Positions 15,643 through 24,121 of a stretch of DNA of 33,290 nucleotides are shown one piece after another. The notes under the pieces were generated by a model, which did not search any database, was not told the DNA's origin, and was given only the letters and a program-made list of their open reading frames with translations. Made by a program: the position numbers and the translations under genes. Location: contig SSGN01000139.1 of the NCBI GenBank assembly GCA_008016945.1, positions 1 through 33,290 on the forward strand, written 5' to 3'. The DNA comes from Flavobacteriales bacterium (GTDB lineage: Bacteria; Bacteroidota; Bacteroidia; Flavobacteriales; PHOS-HE28). The stretch's first letter is position 1. Every line of letters begins with the position of its first letter.

Positions 15643-16638
15643 TTACTCTTTCACGAACCGTGCAGTGGCCCTTTCGCCCTTCGCGTCGATCACCGTGAGC
15701 TGATACATCCCTGCGGGAAGCATGCCGGTTTCGATGATCCCTTTGGTGCCGTTCGTGGTGGTGTATTGCGTTTCGAGCACCGTGCGACCACTGGCGTCGG
15801 TGATGGCGATGGTGTTCGTGCCACGGAAGTGGCCGGGCATTTCATAGTTCAACACTTCGTTGGTGGGCACCGGGTGGATCTGAAGCTGAGTGCCGTGCTG
15901 GGAGAACTCGGGCGTGGTGGTGCTCAGATCGGCGATCCACTGGGTGAATTCGTTGGTGATGGTGTTGCCAAGGACCTCTGAAGTGGCGCTGATGGTCTGT
16001 ACCACGGGATAGGGAAGGCCAGGAACGTAGTACAGGTAATTGTCGAACACCGTGTTGAACGTGAACATGCCAGAGGTGGTCTCTTCCTCTTGCACCCAGT
16101 GGACACGCAGTACGTTCGTGAGCGTACCGGTCGGGAGGATCAGGGTACCATAGGCATCCGCTTCCCCCTCGATGCTGCCAGCCATGATCACCTCCAGTTC
16201 TTCATCCTCGAAGGTGGCGCTGTACGTGTCCGTCCAGTTGGTCTGGTGGCTGCATGGGAAGCTCATGAAGCGCCCTTCGTCGGAATAGACCACGGCCATG
16301 CCTTCACCTTCATAACCGAGCAGGTATACGCCATTGGTACCCACCCTGAAATAGGCGGTGGAACCGTCGCTCACCTCGGCCACGGTGGCCGTGGGGAACT
16401 GGGCGCCGAAGGTGGTAGTGGCGGGATCCACCAGGGTGACGACCTCGGTGCTATCAGTGGTCAGGCTGCTGAAGTCCCACACTTGTCCGGGGCCAGCGGT
16501 TCCCGGTGCGATATGGTCGCTGAAGTGCCATTCGTAACTGGTGCCCTGGGTAGGCCCATTGCCAGCGAAGGTTAGGGTGGGTTGCGCGATGGCCGATCCA
16601 ACGGAACCAAAGGCGAAGAGAGTAAGGATCTGTTTCAT
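15643..16638 (-). CDS. T9SS-secreted protein of unknown function
   Basis: 331 residues from ATG 16638 (MKQILTLFAFGSVGSAIAQ), a clean signal peptide; the frame extends to 16743 but that adds 35 non-secretory residues. The body is a beta-rich domain of about 230 residues (LTFAGNGPTQGTSYEWHFSD ... YFRVGTNGVYLLGY ... TLILPTGTLTNVLRVHWV) without a recognised enzyme motif, resembling a common Bacteroidota secreted domain. The last ~70 residues are a type A T9SS sorting domain (IHPVPTNEVLNY ... DASGRTVLE ... AGMYQLTVIDAKG ... RFVKE). A strong terminator follows. It is the last gene of the leftward run, 101 bp after the HExxH gene. Confidence 0.85.
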   Translation of the reverse strand: MKQILTLFAFGSVGSAIAQPTLTFAGNGPTQGTSYEWHFSDHIAPGTAGPGQVWDFSSLTTDSTEVVTLVDPATTTFGAQFPTATVAEVSDGSTAYFRVGTNGVYLLGYEGEGMAVVYSDEGRFMSFPCSHQTNWTDTYSATFEDEELEVIMAGSIEGEADAYGTLILPTGTLTNVLRVHWVQEEETTSGMFTFNTVFDNYLYYVPGLPYPVVQTISATSEVLGNTITNEFTQWIADLSTTTPEFSQHGTQLQIHPVPTNEVLNYEMPGHFRGTNTIAITDASGRTVLETQYTTTNGTKGIIETGMLPAGMYQLTVIDAKGERATARFVKE

Positions 16639-16693
16639 GCGTATCGATCTTTGATTTGAAGGAGCAGACGCGCACGGGGTATGAGAAGTTACT

Positions 16694-16730
16694 GGTCGTG
16701 TGACGACCGGGGAAGGCCGTTGATGAACGG
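16694..16730 (-). terminator. Two hairpins between the HExxH gene and the T9SS gene
   Basis: GGTCGT-GTG-ACGACC (16694-16708) and CCGTT-GATG-AACGG (16717-16730) are both perfect small stems lying just after the stop of the minus-strand gene at 16740. No T-run is obvious, so termination is uncertain. Confidence 0.35.
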
Positions 16731-16739
16731 TTGGGGCGC

Positions 16740-18230
16740 TCACCTCCGCACATCCAACGCGATTCCCGCCCGGATACTGAGGTTGTCCTTCAGGTACGGG
16801 TTCGCCATCACCCAGCCTTGTGTTTTTCCCTCGGCCTCGGCGTAGGCCTTCAGCGATCCGCCCAGCGGGAACGCGGCGCGCACCGTGAGCAGGCCGCCGG
16901 CCTTCCCTTTCGTATCGTAGAAGCCGCTGTTCTCGGGCTGTACCCAGAGCATGCCGCGCAGGTCCAGCTGGGCCGGCCGGTCACCATGGCCGAGGCGCAA
17001 GCCCTTCCGCATCAGTTCCACGCCGCCGAAGCTGCTCCCGTGGTTGTGGTAGGTATGGATGCCCAGCAACCAATGGCGGCCACATCGGTCCAGCAGCAGG
17101 TCGCCGCCGAGGTCGTAGCCGAAAGAGGTGAGCACGTGCCGCACGGCGAAGGTGAAGCGGGTATCGTGGCCCAGGCGGATGCCGTGTATGCCGATCATGT
17201 CGGGCGAGAGGAAGTTGAGGTACTGCAGGTCGCCCATGCGTTTCAGGTAGGCGTCCTCCTCGGGCGTGAGGTCTGCGCGCTTGATCACCCGGTCGATGCC
17301 CGGGCCGAAGGGATGCGTGCCCCGCGCGGTGTAGGGTTCGTCGGGGCGGTGCAGGTCGTACACCCAGGCGGTGAAGTCCCAGCCCACGAAGTCGCGTTCG
17401 GCCACCTGCTCGCCGTAGTAGTTCATGGTGTCGATGCTGCGGTCGTAGTCCGATGCGCGGAATTGCCGCACGTAGCCCACGGCCTGCTTGGTGAGCAGGA
17501 TGTTCATGGCCACGTTGGGGTAGTTCGTGCGCTCGAAGAAGTTGTCCTGCTGCATGTTGCGCAGCAGGGCGTACTGGCCTTCGATCCCCGAAGCGAAGCT
17601 GCGGACGAGCTCGTTCGGCGCCTCGCGCTTGAAGCGGACCATGTCGCTGTCGGACACGTGCGTCACCGAAGCGCTCGCGATGCCGCCGCCGAAACGGTAA
17701 TAGGTCTCGTTGAAGGTGGAGATGCCCCGCAGGGTGGTGCCGTTGCGGTGGAACTCCTCGTGCATCCAGGCCGGGCCGAACACCATGAGCTGGTAGGCCA
17801 GCAGGTAGTCCACCACACCGGCCTGCGCGTTCGCTACGATCCGGTTCCACAGGTAGCGTTTCCTGTTCGTGGGTTCGATCAGGCCGTTCCACAGCTTGTT
17901 GGTGAAGTAGTAGTTGGTGGCGTGCAGGTCCTTGGTCACGGCCAGTACCTGTTGCATGGAGGGGCTTTCATGGCCGCGCAGCAGGTCGCCCGCGTTCACC
18001 GTTGCCTCCGTGCCGTCGGTGAGGCCTGCACGTTTGTTGGCAGCCATCTGCGCCGCATGCCACGCGTAGGGCGCATCGATCAGCGGGAGATCCAGCAGCA
18101 GGCGTGGGCGGATGGCGTAGGTGCTGTCCTGGGCTTGGGTCCATTGCGGTGCGATCCACGCCAGCAGGGCGCAGAGGATGGGCCAGGTGCACAGCAGCAG
18201 GATCCGCAGGAAGTGAAGCAGGATGGTCAT
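16740..18230 (-). CDS. Unrecognised envelope protein with an HExxH motif
   Basis: 496 residues from ATG 18230 (MTILLHFLRILLLCTWPILC), giving a hydrophobic N-terminal signal or anchor; the longer frame to 18509 is antisense-like and overlaps the cupin gene. Residues 157-161 are HEEFH, fitting the zinc-binding HExxH signature of metallopeptidases, set in VFGPAWMHEEFHRNGTTLRG; a downstream Glu (FNETYYRF) could be a third ligand. The C-terminal third alternates polar and aromatic residues with Gly turns (LLLDRCGRHWLLGIHTYHNHG ... LSIRAGIALDV), like outer-membrane strands. I do not recognise the family. It is 26 bp after the cupin gene and so is probably in an operon led by the ECF sigma factor. 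A peptidase role is an inference from one motif. Confidence 0.8.
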   Translation of the reverse strand: MTILLHFLRILLLCTWPILCALLAWIAPQWTQAQDSTYAIRPRLLLDLPLIDAPYAWHAAQMAANKRAGLTDGTEATVNAGDLLRGHESPSMQQVLAVTKDLHATNYYFTNKLWNGLIEPTNRKRYLWNRIVANAQAGVVDYLLAYQLMVFGPAWMHEEFHRNGTTLRGISTFNETYYRFGGGIASASVTHVSDSDMVRFKREAPNELVRSFASGIEGQYALLRNMQQDNFFERTNYPNVAMNILLTKQAVGYVRQFRASDYDRSIDTMNYYGEQVAERDFVGWDFTAWVYDLHRPDEPYTARGTHPFGPGIDRVIKRADLTPEEDAYLKRMGDLQYLNFLSPDMIGIHGIRLGHDTRFTFAVRHVLTSFGYDLGGDLLLDRCGRHWLLGIHTYHNHGSSFGGVELMRKGLRLGHGDRPAQLDLRGMLWVQPENSGFYDTKGKAGGLLTVRAAFPLGGSLKAYAEAEGKTQGWVMANPYLKDNLSIRAGIALDVRR

Positions 18231-18256
18231 GTGGAAGCGGGTGGTTCGGGTGGTGC

Positions 18257-18871
18257 TTAGGCGGGTTGAGGTGCGGAGTCCCTGCGATGCCTTGCGGTGG
18301 ACAGGTATCGGAGAAGCGCTTCGAGGTTCTTCTCTTTTCGGACGAGGCGGCCTCCCCAGCGGTGCAAGAGGCGCATCACCAAGCCCATGATGCCGGGCAT
18401 GTAGGTGTCGCCCCAATAGGCCAGCATCGCTAGGTCGGCGGGCCGCTTGGGCACGCCGGTGGAGGAGGTGAGGCCATCGTCGGCGAGCCCGTAGGCGTAT
18501 GCGATGCAACGTTCGAACCCATCACTGGCGGGTTTCAATTCCACCAGGAACCGGATGGGTTCGGTGGAGGATGGATTGAAGAACCGGTGCCTTTTGCCGC
18601 GCGGTGCGGTGGTCTGTTCGCCGGGAGTGAGCCGCAATTCCTGCCGCTCCAGCTGGATGCCGAGGGTGCCTTCCACCGGTCTGAAGGTTTCATCGAAGTG
18701 CCGGTGCCAGTGCAGGGTATTGCCGCCGCCGGGCGCCAGGTCAACGCACACCACGGTGTGGAGTCCACCGCTGCTTGCGGCCGTTTCCAGGAAGGACACG
18801 CGGTCCTTGATCCTGGGGTTGTGGAAGCTCATGCCGGGTTCCACAGTGGGCAAGTTCCGATCGATGTGCAT
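18257..18871 (-). CDS. Cupin-domain protein
   Basis: 204 residues from ATG 18871 (MHIDRNLPTVEPG); a frame extending to 18940 is possible but adds a Cys-rich stretch without homologous look. A single cupin barrel covers about residues 15-125, with the metal-site pattern GNTLHWHRHFDETFRPVEG (motif 1: H-x-H and E) and RHRFFNP (motif 2 His). The C-terminal ~80 residues contain a hydrophobic stretch (MLAYWGDTYMPGIMGLVMRLL) that could be a membrane-associated helix, then a basic tail. It lies 76 bp after the sigma factor gene and 26 bp before the HExxH gene. Cupins of this type can be sensors, isomerases or dioxygenases; no choice can be made here. Confidence 0.8.
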   Translation of the reverse strand: MHIDRNLPTVEPGMSFHNPRIKDRVSFLETAASSGGLHTVVCVDLAPGGGNTLHWHRHFDETFRPVEGTLGIQLERQELRLTPGEQTTAPRGKRHRFFNPSSTEPIRFLVELKPASDGFERCIAYAYGLADDGLTSSTGVPKRPADLAMLAYWGDTYMPGIMGLVMRLLHRWGGRLVRKEKNLEALLRYLSTARHRRDSAPQPA

Positions 18872-18946
18872 GGGAAGGAAATGGTTGGTTCCTGGACGCG
18901 TTAAGCAGGAGGTAGGATACAGGCAGTTTGCAAGGACCATGATGGA

Positions 18947-19438
18947 TCACGCCACCAGCGTAGGGTCGCCGATGCGTTCCTGCAGCGCCTTGCGCGCCCG
19001 GAACAAGTACACCTTCACCTTGGTCATGTCCAGGCCGGTCATGTCGGCGATCTCCTGGTAGGCGAAGCCTTCGAGGTCGCGCAGCAGCACCAGCGAGCGT
19101 TGGATCGGCGGCAGGGTGTCCAGCATGCGGTTCAGCTCATCTATCAGGCCATGCTTGGGCTGGTGGGCCACCAGGATGTTCTCGTGGCCATCGGCGTAGC
19201 GCGTCACGAACTTGCGGCGGCGCGAGCGGTCCACGATCAGGTTGTGCGCCGTGGTGAAGAGGTAGCTGCGGCACTTGATCTCATCCACGGTGTCCAGCTT
19301 CAGCCACAGGCGCAGGAAGCTGTCCTGCACGATGTCCTTGGCGTTGTCGCGGTCGCACAGGTGCTTCAACGCGAAGCGGAACAGGGCGTCGGAATGGGCG
19401 TCCACACAGCGGTTGTAGGCGGCGAGGTCCATGGCCAT
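18947..19438 (-). CDS. ECF-type RNA polymerase sigma factor, copy 1
   Basis: 163 residues from ATG 19438 (MAMDLAAYNRC; ATG 19432 also possible). Region 2 spans about residues 10-80 (ALFRFALKHLCDRDNAKDIV, QDSFLRLWLKLD, YLFTTAHNLIVDRSRR). Region 4 spans about 105-155 (LDTLPPIQRSLVLLRDLEG, FAYQEIADMTGLDMTKVKVY, LFRARKAL). It has the short size of ECF sigmas. About 93% identical to the protein at 20648-21175 (11 differences over 161 residues), with near-identical DNA, which means a recent duplication. It heads the run sigma - cupin - HExxH. No anti-sigma gene with a single membrane helix is visible next to it. Confidence 0.9.
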   Translation of the reverse strand: MAMDLAAYNRCVDAHSDALFRFALKHLCDRDNAKDIVQDSFLRLWLKLDTVDEIKCRSYLFTTAHNLIVDRSRRRKFVTRYADGHENILVAHQPKHGLIDELNRMLDTLPPIQRSLVLLRDLEGFAYQEIADMTGLDMTKVKVYLFRARKALQERIGDPTLVA

Positions 19439-19591
19439 TGGGCAGCGTTCGTTCAACGGTGCGAAATAGGCGCGGCCGTGGCCCCTCGGCCTTGAACGAA
19501 TGCGACGGATCATTGACGAAAAGCGACATTCCGCTTGGGCGGTCCTCGCGTGAGCTGGATCACGGTGGAACCGCGGGTGCCGCGAGGTCGA

Positions 19592-20470
19592 TCAGAGGAA
19601 GAAGAGGCCCTGCAGGCTTTCGGAAAAGCGCCTCCGCAGCAGGTAGAAGGGGGCTTTGCCTTCTTGCAGGCTCCCGGGCGTTACGCCGGCGAAGGTCTTG
19701 AAGTCGCGGTTGAAATGAGCCTGGTCGGAGTAACCGAGGTCGAACGCGAGGTCGCTCCAGCGTTCGATGGTGCGCTCCGTGGCTTGTTCGTACGCCTTGC
19801 GGAAGCGCACGATGCGGTGGTAGGCCACCGGGCTCAGGCCCAGGTGTTCCTTGAACAACCGTTGTGCCTGCCGGTCGCACACGAAGAGCTTATCGCCCAA
19901 GGTGCGGTGGTCGAAGCCCAGGCCATGGCCGCGCATCTGCTGCATGGCCGAGGAGAGGCGCACGGATGACCTGGTGCCACGGGCCAAACGTTGCATCAGA
20001 AAGTCCTCCATCAGTGCGATGGCCCCCGCTTCGTCCTGCGCCTCCACCACCGGTTCCAAGGCTTGGTGCAGTCCTGGCCCGAACAGATCACGTGTGCCCA
20101 TGAACATGGGGTCGACCACCTTCAACGGTGCGCCGAACACCTCGATGGCCGCTTCGGGTAAGAGGCGTACGCCCATCATCAGGCAATTGCCGCTCGCCAC
20201 CCACTTCAACGGCTCGCGTTGCATGCCCACCACACGGGTGTCGGGCATGCGTTCCCATTGGCCGTTCACGAAGGCCCGCGTGGTGCCCCGCAGGTTCACG
20301 ATCAATTCCGACACCCCGAGCGGAATGCACTGCTGCACGCTGGTCTCCACATCGGGACCGGAGCAGCGGAAGAACCAATAGCGGTCCACCACGCCCTTCA
20401 ATGCCTCCGAAGGGGCGTGCTCCCGATAGACCATCGCGTGCAGTGGGGAGGGGCGGTCGCTGACAGACAT
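19592..20470 (-). CDS. AraC-family transcriptional regulator
   Basis: 292 residues. The N-terminal ~160 residues resemble the DUF6597-type sensor domain found in Bacteroidota AraC regulators (EALKGVVDRYWFFRC, QCIPLGVSELIVNLRG). The C-terminal ~95 residues are the two-helix-turn-helix AraC DNA-binding domain: LSSAMQQMRGHGLGFD, LGDKLFVCDRQAQRLFKEHL then the second HTH SDLAFDLGYSDQAHFNRDFK and FAGVTPGSL. It lies between the two near-identical ECF sigma genes, all on the minus strand (177 bp after copy 2, 153 bp before copy 1), so it was probably there when the duplication occurred or moved with it. Ligand unknown. Confidence 0.9.
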   Translation of the reverse strand: MSVSDRPSPLHAMVYREHAPSEALKGVVDRYWFFRCSGPDVETSVQQCIPLGVSELIVNLRGTTRAFVNGQWERMPDTRVVGMQREPLKWVASGNCLMMGVRLLPEAAIEVFGAPLKVVDPMFMGTRDLFGPGLHQALEPVVEAQDEAGAIALMEDFLMQRLARGTRSSVRLSSAMQQMRGHGLGFDHRTLGDKLFVCDRQAQRLFKEHLGLSPVAYHRIVRFRKAYEQATERTIERWSDLAFDLGYSDQAHFNRDFKTFAGVTPGSLQEGKAPFYLLRRRFSESLQGLFFL

Positions 20471-20647
20471 GCCGATGTGGAACCATACGGGTCCGCCGGT
20501 ATGCCTCGTGGCCTGGTCGGAATGCTTCCCGTGTTACAAAGATGTGGCCGGAGCAGGATACCAGTTGTTGAAGAAAAACGACATTTTCCATCCTATGACA
20601 CAGTATCCGTGGGTGGCCTTGGGGGGGATTGGACCCGCCCAAGGTCC

Positions 20648-21175
20648 TCACGCCACCAAGGCCGGATCGCCGATCAGCCCTTGCAGCGCCTTGCGCGCCC
20701 GGAACAGGTACACCTTCACCTTGGTCATGTCCAGGCCGGTCATGTCGGCGATCTCCTGGTAGGCGAAGCCTTCGAGGTCGCGCAGCAGCACCAGCGAGCG
20801 TTGGATCGGTGGCAGGGTGTCCAGTAGGCGGTCCAGCTCATCCTTCAGGCCATGCTTGGGCTGGTGCGTCACCAGGATGTTCTCGTGGCCATCGGCGTAG
20901 CGCGTCACGTACTTGTGGCGGCGCGAGCGGTCCACGATCAGGTTGTGCGCCGTGGTGAAGAGGTAGCTGCGGCACTTGTTCTCGTCCACGGTGTCGAGCT
21001 TCAGCCACAGGCGCAGGAAGCTGTCCTGCACGATGTCCTTGGCGTTGTCGCGGTCGCGCAGGTGTTTGAGCGCGAAGCGGAACAGGGCGTCGGAATGGGC
21101 GTCCACACAGCGGTTGTAGGCGGCGAGGTCCATGCCTTTGGGCGGGGTTGTGGTGGATGTTGTCGCGGCGCGCAT
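20648..21175 (-). CDS. ECF-type RNA polymerase sigma factor, copy 2
   Basis: 175 residues from ATG 21175; the conserved homology with copy 1 starts at MDLAAYNRC (ATG 21133), so a 161-residue form is equally likely. Region 2 and region 4 are as in copy 1. Differences to copy 1 are scattered (for example RRHKYV versus RRRKFV, QGLIGDPAL versus QERIGDPTL). A -7-like box AGCTTTG lies before 21175 on the minus strand. It follows the FAD monooxygenase gene by 118 bp. The extra N-terminal residues MRAATTSTTTPPKG are Thr-rich and absent from copy 1, which supports either start. No anti-sigma partner is visible. Confidence 0.9.
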   Translation of the reverse strand: MRAATTSTTTPPKGMDLAAYNRCVDAHSDALFRFALKHLRDRDNAKDIVQDSFLRLWLKLDTVDENKCRSYLFTTAHNLIVDRSRRHKYVTRYADGHENILVTHQPKHGLKDELDRLLDTLPPIQRSLVLLRDLEGFAYQEIADMTGLDMTKVKVYLFRARKALQGLIGDPALVA

Positions 21176-21293
21176 CGTGGTCGTTCCTTTCGGCGGTACA
21201 AAGCTCCGAGCGCGTGTTGCCGTGGCCGCTTGACCTGCATCAAGAAGTGTGGTGGTGGGCATGCTGGCCATGTTGATGGTGCGTGGGTTGCGA

Positions 21294-22502
21294 TCAGTGG
21301 TGGACGGCCATGCGCGTTCTGGTGGATGTGGTCTTTTCCAGGCCCGGTTCCGATACCGCGGGGATGTGCGGAAAGCGCACGTTGTTGGCCAGGTCGAATC
21401 GGCGTTGGCCGATCCTGGGCGGCACGCGGCGGATCAGCGCGTTGCGGAGGGCGATCGCCAGCGGATGTTGCCATTGCCCCACGCCGCCGATGGTGCGCGA
21501 GTTGCGGACCACCCAGCTGGTGCGCGGCATTCGGTCCTGCTCGAAGGCGCGGAACGCCGTGGTGGCGTCGGGCGTGTTGTGCAGGTAATGCGCCAGCAGC
21601 ACCGCGTCCTCGATGGCCTGGCACGCGCCCTGGCCCATGTTGGGCGTGGTGGCGTGGGCCGCGTCGCCGATCAACAGTACCCGGCCGTGGGCGAAGTGCT
21701 CCAGCGGCGGCAGGTCGTGGATGCCGCCTTGGATCAGGTGCTCGTCGCTGGCGTGGGCCAACACCTGGCGCACCGTTGTGTGGTACCCGGCGAAATGCCG
21801 TTGGAGGTCGGCGATGCGGAAGGCCGCGAAGCGTGCATCGTTCTCCAGTGCGTTGCTGGTGGCGAACCAGTACACGTGGTCGTCCGCCAAGGGCACGATC
21901 CCGAAGCGCCCCCGGGGGCCCCAGGTCTCCGAGGCGATGTCGCCCATGCCGGGCAGATGTACTACGCCGCGCCAGGCCGCGTAGCCCGCGTAGCGCGGCT
22001 GCACCCGGGGCAGTACGCAGCGGCGCACGGCGGAGCGGATGCCGTCGGCGGCGATGAGCAGTGCGGCGTGGTGTTCGCCGCCATCGGTGAATCGCACGGT
22101 GACGCCCTCATGGTCCTGCACCAGGGAGGCTACACGGCGGTCGGTGTGCAGCTCCTTGGGGTCCAGTTGCTCCAGTAAGAAGGCATGCAGGTCGGCGCGG
22201 TGGATGCAGAGCACGCCCGGCCCCAGGTCCGACGGTACCTGGGTGCGCGTAAGGATACCACCGCGGTGGTCGAGGATGTGGAAGGTGCGCACCAGGCGGC
22301 CACGACCGAGCAGGGCCTGCTTGAGGTCCAGCGCGGCGAAGGCGTTGATGGCGTTGGGGCCGAGGCTGATGCCCGCGCCCACGGGGCGGAGGTGCGGGGC
22401 GGCCTCGAACACCGATACGGTGTGGCCGATACGCTTGAGCGCGATGGCGGTGGTAAGCCCCGCGATGCCCCCGCCGATGATGGTGATGTGTTGCTTTTCC
22501 AT
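21294..22502 (-). CDS. FAD-dependent monooxygenase (PHBH/UbiH-like)
   Basis: 402 residues from ATG 22502 (MEKQHITIIGGGIAGL). Motifs of class A flavin hydroxylases: the ADP-binding GGGIAG (10-15), the DG motif LIAADGIRSAVR (149-160) and GDAAHATTPNMGQG (279-292) that binds the FAD ribityl chain, followed by ACQAIEDA. The enzyme uses NAD(P)H and O2 to hydroxylate an aromatic or polyene substrate in the cytoplasm. A box AGCTTTG just upstream of the ATG looks like a -7 promoter element. The substrate cannot be told; neighbours are regulators rather than a catabolic operon, so a resistance or detoxifying role (as in TetX-like proteins) is possible. Confidence 0.9.
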   Translation of the reverse strand: MEKQHITIIGGGIAGLTTAIALKRIGHTVSVFEAAPHLRPVGAGISLGPNAINAFAALDLKQALLGRGRLVRTFHILDHRGGILTRTQVPSDLGPGVLCIHRADLHAFLLEQLDPKELHTDRRVASLVQDHEGVTVRFTDGGEHHAALLIAADGIRSAVRRCVLPRVQPRYAGYAAWRGVVHLPGMGDIASETWGPRGRFGIVPLADDHVYWFATSNALENDARFAAFRIADLQRHFAGYHTTVRQVLAHASDEHLIQGGIHDLPPLEHFAHGRVLLIGDAAHATTPNMGQGACQAIEDAVLLAHYLHNTPDATTAFRAFEQDRMPRTSWVVRNSRTIGGVGQWQHPLAIALRNALIRRVPPRIGQRRFDLANNVRFPHIPAVSEPGLEKTTSTRTRMAVHH

Positions 22503-22599
22503 TGCGGGGACAAAGCTTCCGGGCCGCAATGGGCTTGCACTTTACATGTGTTAAGAAGTGCGTTGGCGCGGTAGGAAGTGGACGGAGCGGGGCGCATAC

Positions 22600-22815
22600 C
22601 GTGATCATTCCCGCCGGACGGGAGCTGCGTGAGGGGGCGGAGCGGCAGCTTGCCGGAGGCGCGGCCCGGCAGCCACGTGCAGCCCGCCGCGGCGGGCGAT
22701 GCGAGGAGGCTGCGAGGCACGAGCAGACCCCGGAGCGCCGTGGGTGCAGGCCGGGCCACCGGCAACTATAGCGGAGCACCCGGCCCCGTGCGAGGGCCCT
22801 GCGCGCGGCAAGGGG
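22600..22815. repeat. GC-rich intergenic repeat-like segment, copy 1
   Basis: The 328-bp gap 22503-22830 has no gene. It is dense in GC and short inverted repeats, and part of it (about 22700-22790, GCGAGGAGG ... GACCCCG ... GCAGGCCGGGCCA ... TAGCGGA) resembles 30020-30110 in order and spacing. This suggests a dispersed GC-rich intergenic repeat family. The alignment is imperfect and was done by eye. Confidence 0.4.
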
Positions 22816-22830
22816 ACACGCCCCGACGAC

Positions 22831-23403
22831 CTATTGCTTGCCCGCCCGGATACGGCTCACGCTCACCGGGGTGGTGTTGAGGTAGGAGGCGATGTATTGC
22901 AACGGGCAGCGGTTGGTGATGCCCGGGTAGGTGCGCTCCAGCAGGGCGTAGCGCTCGGCGGCGGAATGGAAGCGCAGGCTTTCGATGCGTTGCTGTTCCT
23001 GCATCACGGCGAAGGTCGTGAGGCGGCGCGCGGCGTTCTCCAGGTCGTGGTGCTTGGCGCAGCAGGCCTCGAAGTCCTTCGAGGTGAAATGGTACACCTC
23101 GGAGTCCTCCACCAGCTCGATGGCCTTGTGCGTGGGCTGCTGCGTGAACAGGCTGGGCACGGCGCCGATGAACTGCCCGTCGATGGCGAAGTAGTCGGTG
23201 ACGTCCTTGTCCTCGCGGTGGTAGTACACGCGTGCCAGCCCTTTGTGGATGAAGAACATGTTCCGTGCCACCTGCCCGATGCGGAGCAGTTCGGTGCCGC
23301 GCTCGAGCTGTTCCATCCGGATGATGGCGTGCAGGTCGGCGATGGCCTCATCGGAGAGCGGCCGCAGGCGGAGCAGCGTGGCGATGATGGGGTGGGTGCG
23401 CAT
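22831..23403 (-). CDS. Crp/Fnr-family transcriptional regulator
   Basis: 190 residues from ATG 23403 (MRTHPIIATLLRLRPLS). A cyclic-nucleotide-binding-type barrel fills residues about 25-130 (ELLRIGQVARNMFFIHKGLA, RVYYHREDKDVTDYFAIDGQ, FIGAVPSLFT), followed by a dimer helix and an HTH domain (ERTYPGITNRCPLQYIASYL, NTTPVSVSRIRAGK). Like many Bacteroidota Crp/Fnr proteins it lacks the Fnr Cys cluster and the perfect cAMP-binding Arg-Ser pocket, so the effector is unknown. It diverges from the cytochrome c gene with 107 bp between the starts. The longer frame to 23520 was rejected because it reads into the divergent promoter region. Confidence 0.9.
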   Translation of the reverse strand: MRTHPIIATLLRLRPLSDEAIADLHAIIRMEQLERGTELLRIGQVARNMFFIHKGLARVYYHREDKDVTDYFAIDGQFIGAVPSLFTQQPTHKAIELVEDSEVYHFTSKDFEACCAKHHDLENAARRLTTFAVMQEQQRIESLRFHSAAERYALLERTYPGITNRCPLQYIASYLNTTPVSVSRIRAGKQ

Positions 23404-23510
23404 GCAGGGCGGATACCGGAGGGTGGAACCGGTCACGAAGATCGTTCCGGGAGCGGCGCTGTAACAAACCACACCACCCGGGCGTCCAGTCCCCAAGATC
23501 AACCCAACCG

Positions 23511-24101
23511 ATGAAGACACTGAAGCCTTTCAGCGCATTGTTCGCCACGGCCCTGTTGGCCGCATGCGGCGGCAGCCCCAAACCCGAGCCGACAGCAGAA
23601 GCACTCGCACCTGCCGTGGAGACCGAAGCCTCCAAGATCGAGCGGGGCCGCTACCTCGTGGGCATCATGGGCTGCAACGACTGCCACTCGCCCAAGCTCA
23701 TGGGGCCGCAAGGACCTTACCTCGATCCCGATCGCATCCTCAGCGGATACCCCGCCGACCGCCCGCTGCCACCGGTGCCCGCGAACGCCGAGGCCTGGGC
23801 ACTGATGGCCATGGACCTCACCGCCGCCGTGGGGCCGTGGGGCACCACCTTCGCCGCCAACATCACCAGCGACGAAACGGGCATCGGCAACTGGACCTAT
23901 GAGCAGTTCGAGCGCGCCTTGCGGCACGGCCTGTACAAGGGCCTGGAAGGCTCGCGCCTGTTGCTGCCGCCCATGCCGTGGCAGAACATGGTGGACATGA
24001 AGGCGGAGGACATGCAGGCGATGTTCGCCTACTTGAAGAGCACCAAGCCCGTGGAGAACGTGGTGCCGGCACCGATCCCTCCCGGAGCCAAGGCTTCGTA
24101 A
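23511..24101 (+). CDS. Cytochrome c lipoprotein
   Basis: 196 residues. Lipoprotein signal with lipobox LAAC (Cys19), followed by a Pro/Glu/Ala-rich linker and one haem-c site CNDCH (55-59), with a likely distal Met in the LLPPMPWQNM segment. This pattern is that of a class I monohaem cytochrome c similar to those that work with dehydrogenases or alcohol oxidation in the periplasm. It would be exported, haem-loaded and membrane-anchored. The divergent Crp-like gene may control it. A 9-bp terminator hairpin follows. The electron donor and acceptor are unknown. Confidence 0.85.
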   Translation: MKTLKPFSALFATALLAACGGSPKPEPTAEALAPAVETEASKIERGRYLVGIMGCNDCHSPKLMGPQGPYLDPDRILSGYPADRPLPPVPANAEAWALMAMDLTAAVGPWGTTFAANITSDETGIGNWTYEQFERALRHGLYKGLEGSRLLLPPMPWQNMVDMKAEDMQAMFAYLKSTKPVENVVPAPIPPGAKAS

Positions 24102-24121
24102 GAGCAGGCTGAAGGGTTGAG

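Noticed and set aside
16731..18260. 509-residue open frame on the plus strand
   Set aside because: Antisense to the HExxH protein gene; composition (His/Val/Gly/Gln-rich) is what a GC-rich antisense frame gives, and there is no domain pattern.
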